Assembly (NCBI GenBank): GCA_910585995.1
Contig: CAJUGG010000084.1
Location: forward strand, 1-18,002
Source: an uncultured Lachnospiraceae bacterium
Lineage (GTDB): Bacteria > Bacillota > Clostridia > Lachnospirales > Lachnospiraceae
Direction of reading: 5' to 3'
DNA: 18,002 nt
The notes under the pieces were generated by a model. The model was not told where the DNA came from, did no database searches, and worked only from the letters and a program-made list of their open reading frames with translations. Position 1 is the stretch's first letter, and each line of letters begins with the position of its first letter. The translations under genes were made by a program, and so were the position numbers. Of this stretch, positions 15,145 to 18,002 are shown piece after piece.

Positions 15145-15280
15145 CTTGTGGGAGATTGTTGAACTAACCATCGCTTTGGCCAAATACAATAAGGAAAAGA
15201 AAAGTAAGTAGATTCTAGTTTTATGCACTGGGAATATTTTTCCGACAAGGGAGAGATATCATGATAGTTAGGAGGATGGG
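15145..15280 (+). other. Gap between E3 and thiN
   Basis: It holds no gene. A TACAAT at 15184-15189 has only a poor -35 candidate (TTGAAC at 20 bp), so I do not claim a promoter. GGAATATTTTTCC forms a small inverted repeat near 15231. The thiN ribosome binding site AGGAGG is just before its ATG. Confidence 0.35.
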
Positions 15281-15934
15281 ATGAGAACGTTGATTGTGAG
15301 TGGGGGAGAGATTGAGAAGGATTTTGGGATGGAGGTAGTAAAAAGGGGGAATTGGGAGTGTGTAATTGGGGTGGATGGGGGTGTGAAATTTTGTTATGAA
15401 CAGAGGATTTTGCCAGATCGGATTGTGGGGGATTTTGATACGCTGGAGGGGGAGATTTTAGAGTGGTATCGAGAGCATACGGGGGTGGAGATACGGAAAT
15501 TTGATCCGGTGAAGGATGCGACGGATACGCAGATTGCGGTGGAGTTGGCGTTGGAGCTTGGAAGTGAAGAGATTGTGATCTTAGGGGGGACTGGGACGAG
15601 GTTAGACCATGTGCTGGGGAATGTGCAGACGCTGTATCTGGCTTTTCAGAGAGGGGTTTCATGCCAGATTTTGGATCGTCATAACCGGATACAGTTGATT
15701 CAAGATCGGTATGTGATTCGTAAAAGTGAGCAGTATGGGACTTATTTTTCGTTACTGCCGCTGACAACAAATGTGCTAGGAGTGACCCTTATAGGGGCAA
15801 AATATCCGCTGAATCGACATGATTTTACGGTGCTTGGGACGGGGAGTTTAGGAGTATCCAATGAGATTGTGGGGGAAGAGGTGGAGATTTTGATGGAGCA
15901 AGGGGTTATGATCTTGATTGAGTCTAGAGATTGA
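15281..15934 (+). CDS. thiN: thiamine pyrophosphokinase
   Basis: A 217-residue enzyme that converts thiamine to thiamine diphosphate using ATP. Recognisable segments: SGGEIEKDF (7-15); GVDGGV (30-35); LPDRIVGDFD (44-53), with the acidic residues that bind the metal and pyrophosphate; KDATDTQIA (78-86); GGTGTRLDHVLGN (102-114); and a C-terminal domain ending in SNEI and a short beta region. The KDxTDxE motif has Gln84 in place of Glu, as I remember the consensus. AGGAGG with a short spacer precedes the ATG. Codon choice is unusually G-rich (many GGG, AGG and GTG codons) compared with rpsB and tsf. thiN often directly follows rpe; here E3 lies between them. Confidence 0.92.
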   Translation: MRTLIVSGGEIEKDFGMEVVKRGNWECVIGVDGGVKFCYEQRILPDRIVGDFDTLEGEILEWYREHTGVEIRKFDPVKDATDTQIAVELALELGSEEIVILGGTGTRLDHVLGNVQTLYLAFQRGVSCQILDRHNRIQLIQDRYVIRKSEQYGTYFSLLPLTTNVLGVTLIGAKYPLNRHDFTVLGTGSLGVSNEIVGEEVEILMEQGVMILIESRD

Positions 15935-15964
15935 GGGAAAAATCGTGAGAGCAAGTTTTCCTAC

Positions 15965-15993
15965 TTGACAGAGAAAATGGGGTATGATATATT
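15965..15993 (+). promoter_or_regulatory. Strong sigmaA promoter of rpsB-tsf
   Basis: A perfect -35 TTGACA (15965-15970), a 17 bp spacer, and -10 TATATT (15988-15993) preceded by TGA, which adds an extended -10 element. It lies about 140 nt upstream of the rpsB start, leaving a long leader. This is the best promoter in the window and fits a highly expressed ribosomal protein operon. Confidence 0.88.
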
Positions 15994-16030
15994 GTATAAG
16001 GCTGTTTGCACAGGGAAAATGTGTTAATCA

Positions 16031-16091
16031 GTCTGCGCAAATAATCACGCGGACGGATTTTTGGAGTGGTGCCTTAAGGGTTCTCCAAAAA
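16031..16091 (+). promoter_or_regulatory. Structured rpsB leader (two hairpins)
   Basis: GTCTGCG (16031-16037) pairs with CGCGGAC (16048-16054), and TTTTTGGAG (16058-16066) pairs perfectly with CTCCAAAAA (16083-16091) around a loop containing the palindrome CCTTAAGG. The two stems are only 3 nt apart. The first stem followed by GGATTTTTGG looks like a weak terminator, and the second stem uses up that T-run, so an attenuator/anti-attenuator switch is conceivable. Feedback by free S2 protein is a reasonable hypothesis, as known for S2 leaders in other bacteria, but no ligand or protein site can be proved here. Confidence 0.5.
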
Positions 16092-16133
16092 GAAAAGGTC
16101 TAGCGGAAGTAAAACCGAAACGGAGGAAGAAAA

Positions 16134-16868
16134 ATGAGCGTAATTTCAATGAAACAGTTACTGGAAGCAGGTGTGCATTTTGGTCATCAGACCAGAAGAT
16201 GGAACCCAAAGATGGCGGAGTACATCTATACAGAGAGAAACGGCATCTATATCATCGACCTGCAGAAGTCTGTGGGAAAGGTTGACGAGGCGTATAAGGC
16301 GGTTGCTGAGATCGCAGCAGACGGCGGAAGCATCCTTTTTGTAGGAACCAAGAAGCAGGCACAGGATGCGATTGCAGCAGAAGCTGAGCGGTGTGGTATG
16401 TACTATGTCAACGAGAGATGGTTAGGCGGTATGCTGACCAACTTTAAGACGATCCAGGGACGTATTGGCAGATTGAAAGCCATCGAAGCGATGCAGGAAG
16501 ACGGTACATTTGATGTATTGCCGAAAAAAGAAGTAATCGCACTGAGAAAAGAGATGGATAAGCTTCAGAAGAACTTAGGCGGTATCAAAGAGATGAGAGA
16601 GCTCCCGGACGCAATCTTTGTCGTTGATCCGAAGAAGGAGAGAATCTGTGTTCAGGAAGCACATACGCTGGGCATTCCGCTGATTGGAATTTGTGATACC
16701 AACTGTGACCCGGAAGAGTTAGATTATGTAATTCCGGGCAACGATGATGCAATTCGTGCCGTAAAATTGATCGTGTCCAAGATGGCCGATGCTGTAGTCG
16801 AAGCAAGACAGGGCGAGGCTGAGGATATGGAGGAAGTTTACGCAGAAGACGAGATGGCAGAAGCGTAA
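16134..16868 (+). CDS. rpsB: 30S ribosomal protein S2
   Basis: A 244-residue S2 protein, normal length, which binds the 30S head-body junction together with S1 and helps mRNA binding. Diagnostic stretches: MKQLLEAGVHFGHQTRRWNPKM at the N-terminus, IYIIDLQKSV, ILFVGTKKQAQDAI, NERWLGGMLTNF, and the C-terminal GIPLIGICDTNCDPEELDYVIPGNDDA. It is followed by an acidic tail rich in Glu. GGAGG lies 8 nt upstream of the ATG. Its codon use is that of a strongly expressed gene. It is co-transcribed with tsf, 37 nt downstream, the standard rpsB-tsf pair. Confidence 0.98.
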   Translation: MSVISMKQLLEAGVHFGHQTRRWNPKMAEYIYTERNGIYIIDLQKSVGKVDEAYKAVAEIAADGGSILFVGTKKQAQDAIAAEAERCGMYYVNERWLGGMLTNFKTIQGRIGRLKAIEAMQEDGTFDVLPKKEVIALRKEMDKLQKNLGGIKEMRELPDAIFVVDPKKERICVQEAHTLGIPLIGICDTNCDPEELDYVIPGNDDAIRAVKLIVSKMADAVVEARQGEAEDMEEVYAEDEMAEA

Positions 16869-16905
16869 GTAAAATTTAGATAGATCCCATAGGAGGAATA
16901 AAGTC

Positions 16906-17844
16906 ATGGCTATTACAGCAGCAATGGTAAAAGAGTTAAGAGAGATGACCGGTGCAGGTATGATGGACTGTAAGAAGGCACTGGCAGCTACCGAGGGTAA
17001 TATGGAGGCAGCCGTAGACTTCTTAAGGGAGAAAGGCCTTGCAACCGCACAGAAAAAAGCAGGACGTATCGCAGCAGAGGGTATTGTGGCTACTGCGCTT
17101 ACAGAGGATGCTAAAAAAGCAGTTGTCGTAGAGGTCAACGCAGAGACTGACTTCGTGGCAAAGAATGAAAAATTCCAGAGCTATGTGGCAGAAGTTGCTA
17201 CACAGGCACTGAATACAACCGCAGCAGATATTGATGCATTTTTGGAGGAGAGCTGGGCATCTGACAGCAGCAAGACTGTAAAAGAGGCTTTGGCAGCTCA
17301 GATTGCAGTGATCGGCGAGAACATGAATATCCGTCGTTTCCAGCAGGTATCAGAGAATGATGGTTTTGTGGCTTCCTACATTCATGCAGGCGGCAAGATC
17401 GGCGTTCTGGTAGACGTTAAGACCGACGTCATCAACAATGAGATCAAAGAGATGGCAAAAAATCTCGCTATGCAGATCGCAGCTTTAAAACCAGTCTACA
17501 CCAACAACAGCGAAGTAGACGAGGAGTACAAAGCACACGAGCTTGAGATCATCAAAGCTCAGATCGAGAACGATCCAAAGATGGCAGGCAAGCCGGAGAA
17601 AGTAATCAGCGGCGCTGTCATGGGCCGTTTGAACAAGCAGCTCAAAGAGATCTGTTTGTTAGATCAGGTATACGTAAAAGCAGAGGATGGTAAACAGCTT
17701 GTATCCGCTTACGTATCCCAGGTAGCCAAAGCCAACAACGCCAATATCTCCATCGTTGGCTTCGTCCGCTATGAGACAGGCGAAGGTCTGGAGAAAAAGA
17801 ATGAGGACTTCGCAGCTGAGGTGGCGAAGCAGATGGGAATGTAA
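16906..17844 (+). CDS. tsf: elongation factor Ts
   Basis: A 312-residue nucleotide exchange factor that recycles EF-Tu from GDP to GTP. The N-terminal UBA-like domain (about 1-55) has VKELREMTGAGMMDCKKAL. The EF-Tu-contacting TDFVAKN motif is at about 82-88. The core and dimerisation regions follow, with SYIHAGGKIGVLVDV and the conserved PSGKFYKE-like area represented by the KQLKEICLLDQVYVK segment. Length is normal for Firmicutes. AGGAGG with 9 nt spacing precedes the ATG. A strong intrinsic terminator closes the operon. Confidence 0.98.
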   Translation: MAITAAMVKELREMTGAGMMDCKKALAATEGNMEAAVDFLREKGLATAQKKAGRIAAEGIVATALTEDAKKAVVVEVNAETDFVAKNEKFQSYVAEVATQALNTTAADIDAFLEESWASDSSKTVKEALAAQIAVIGENMNIRRFQQVSENDGFVASYIHAGGKIGVLVDVKTDVINNEIKEMAKNLAMQIAALKPVYTNNSEVDEEYKAHELEIIKAQIENDPKMAGKPEKVISGAVMGRLNKQLKEICLLDQVYVKAEDGKQLVSAYVSQVAKANNANISIVGFVRYETGEGLEKKNEDFAAEVAKQMGM

Positions 17845-17881
17845 GCGAAGTTTGCATATCAGAATATTGTAAAAAAATATG

Positions 17882-17944
17882 AGGCTCTGAAAGCCTTGTA
17901 ATCACGCATTTCTAAGTGATTATGAGGATTTCAGAGCCTTTTTT
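17882..17944 (+). terminator. Intrinsic terminator of rpsB-tsf
   Basis: AGGCTCTGAAA (17882-17892) pairs with TTTCAGAGCCT (17929-17939). An inner helix TAATCAC/GTGATTA is separated from it by a small internal loop. A run of six Ts (17939-17944) follows the stem. It lies 37 nt after the tsf stop. Confidence 0.92.
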
Positions 17945-17970
17945 GTATTCTAAAAAGGAAAAACGAAAAT

Positions 17971-17997
17971 ACCGTCTTTTACCGTCTGAAACCGTCT
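17971..17997. repeat. Three ACCGTCT direct repeats, 10-bp period
   Basis: ACCGTCT occurs at 17971-17977, 17981-17987 and 17991-17997, separated by TTT and GAA, just after the tsf terminator and running to the window's right edge. The spacing is one DNA helical turn, so a protein could bind all copies on one face. The array may continue beyond the window. Confidence 0.75.
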
Positions 17998-18002
17998 AAA
18001 AT

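Noticed and set aside
15078..15770. 230-codon open frame antisense to thiN, Pro/Ser-rich
   Set aside because: It follows from the G-rich coding strand of thiN, runs into E3, has low-complexity composition and no ribosome binding site.
15935..15964. Possible terminator after thiN (GGGAAAA ... TTTTCC)
   Set aside because: The stem is short and AT-rich and has no T-run after it.

Overview
The window looks like the chromosome of a Gram-positive clostridium, most likely in or near the Lachnospiraceae. The evidence is strong AGGAGG-type ribosome binding sites, sigmaA-type promoters, a one-protein PrkC kinase with PASTA repeats paired with an Stp phosphatase, a YugP-type zinc peptidase, and the gene order priA-def-fmt-yugP-rsmB-rlmN-stp-prkC-rsgA-rpe-thiN typical of this group. 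No species can be named from the sequence alone.

Layout. 1-256: the 3' end of a GH36 alpha-galactosidase gene (+). 257-1061: a non-coding stretch holding two large palindromic elements (E1 at 255-557, E2 at 769-1047). 1062-1991: a divergent carbamate kinase-family gene (-). 1992-2143: a compact divergent promoter region in which one palindromic TTGCAA appears to be the -35 box for both directions. 2144-14922: a nearly gapless + strand run: murE-like ligase, priA, def, fmt, yugP-like peptidase, rsmB, rlmN, stp, prkC, rsgA, rpe. 14921-15144: a third palindromic element (E3), placed between rpe and thiN. 15281-15934: thiN. 15965-16133: strong promoter and structured leader. 16134-17844: rpsB and tsf, closed by a clear terminator at 17882-17944. 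At the right edge three ACCGTCT repeats spaced 10 bp apart may mark the start of something else.

How the genes fit together. The long run combines cell-wall precursor synthesis (MurE), replication restart (PriA), translation initiation and N-terminal processing (Fmt, Def), ribosome modification and assembly (RsmB, RlmN, RsgA), and the PASTA kinase/phosphatase pair that reads cell-wall state. It is a housekeeping growth cluster. rpsB-tsf is an independent, highly expressed translation operon.

The most unusual content is the E1/E2/E3 family. Each copy is a hairpin of about 220-300 nt. All three share a core of about 140 nt and short terminal signatures, but the outer stem arms (about 40-78 nt) differ completely in sequence between copies while staying self-complementary within each copy. 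All three lie in the same orientation just behind a gene's stop codon; in two of them the stop codon overlaps the first bases of the element. Hand-counted G-U versus A-C mismatches suggest that if the structure works as RNA, it is read from the strand antisense to the preceding gene. I do not recognise this family.
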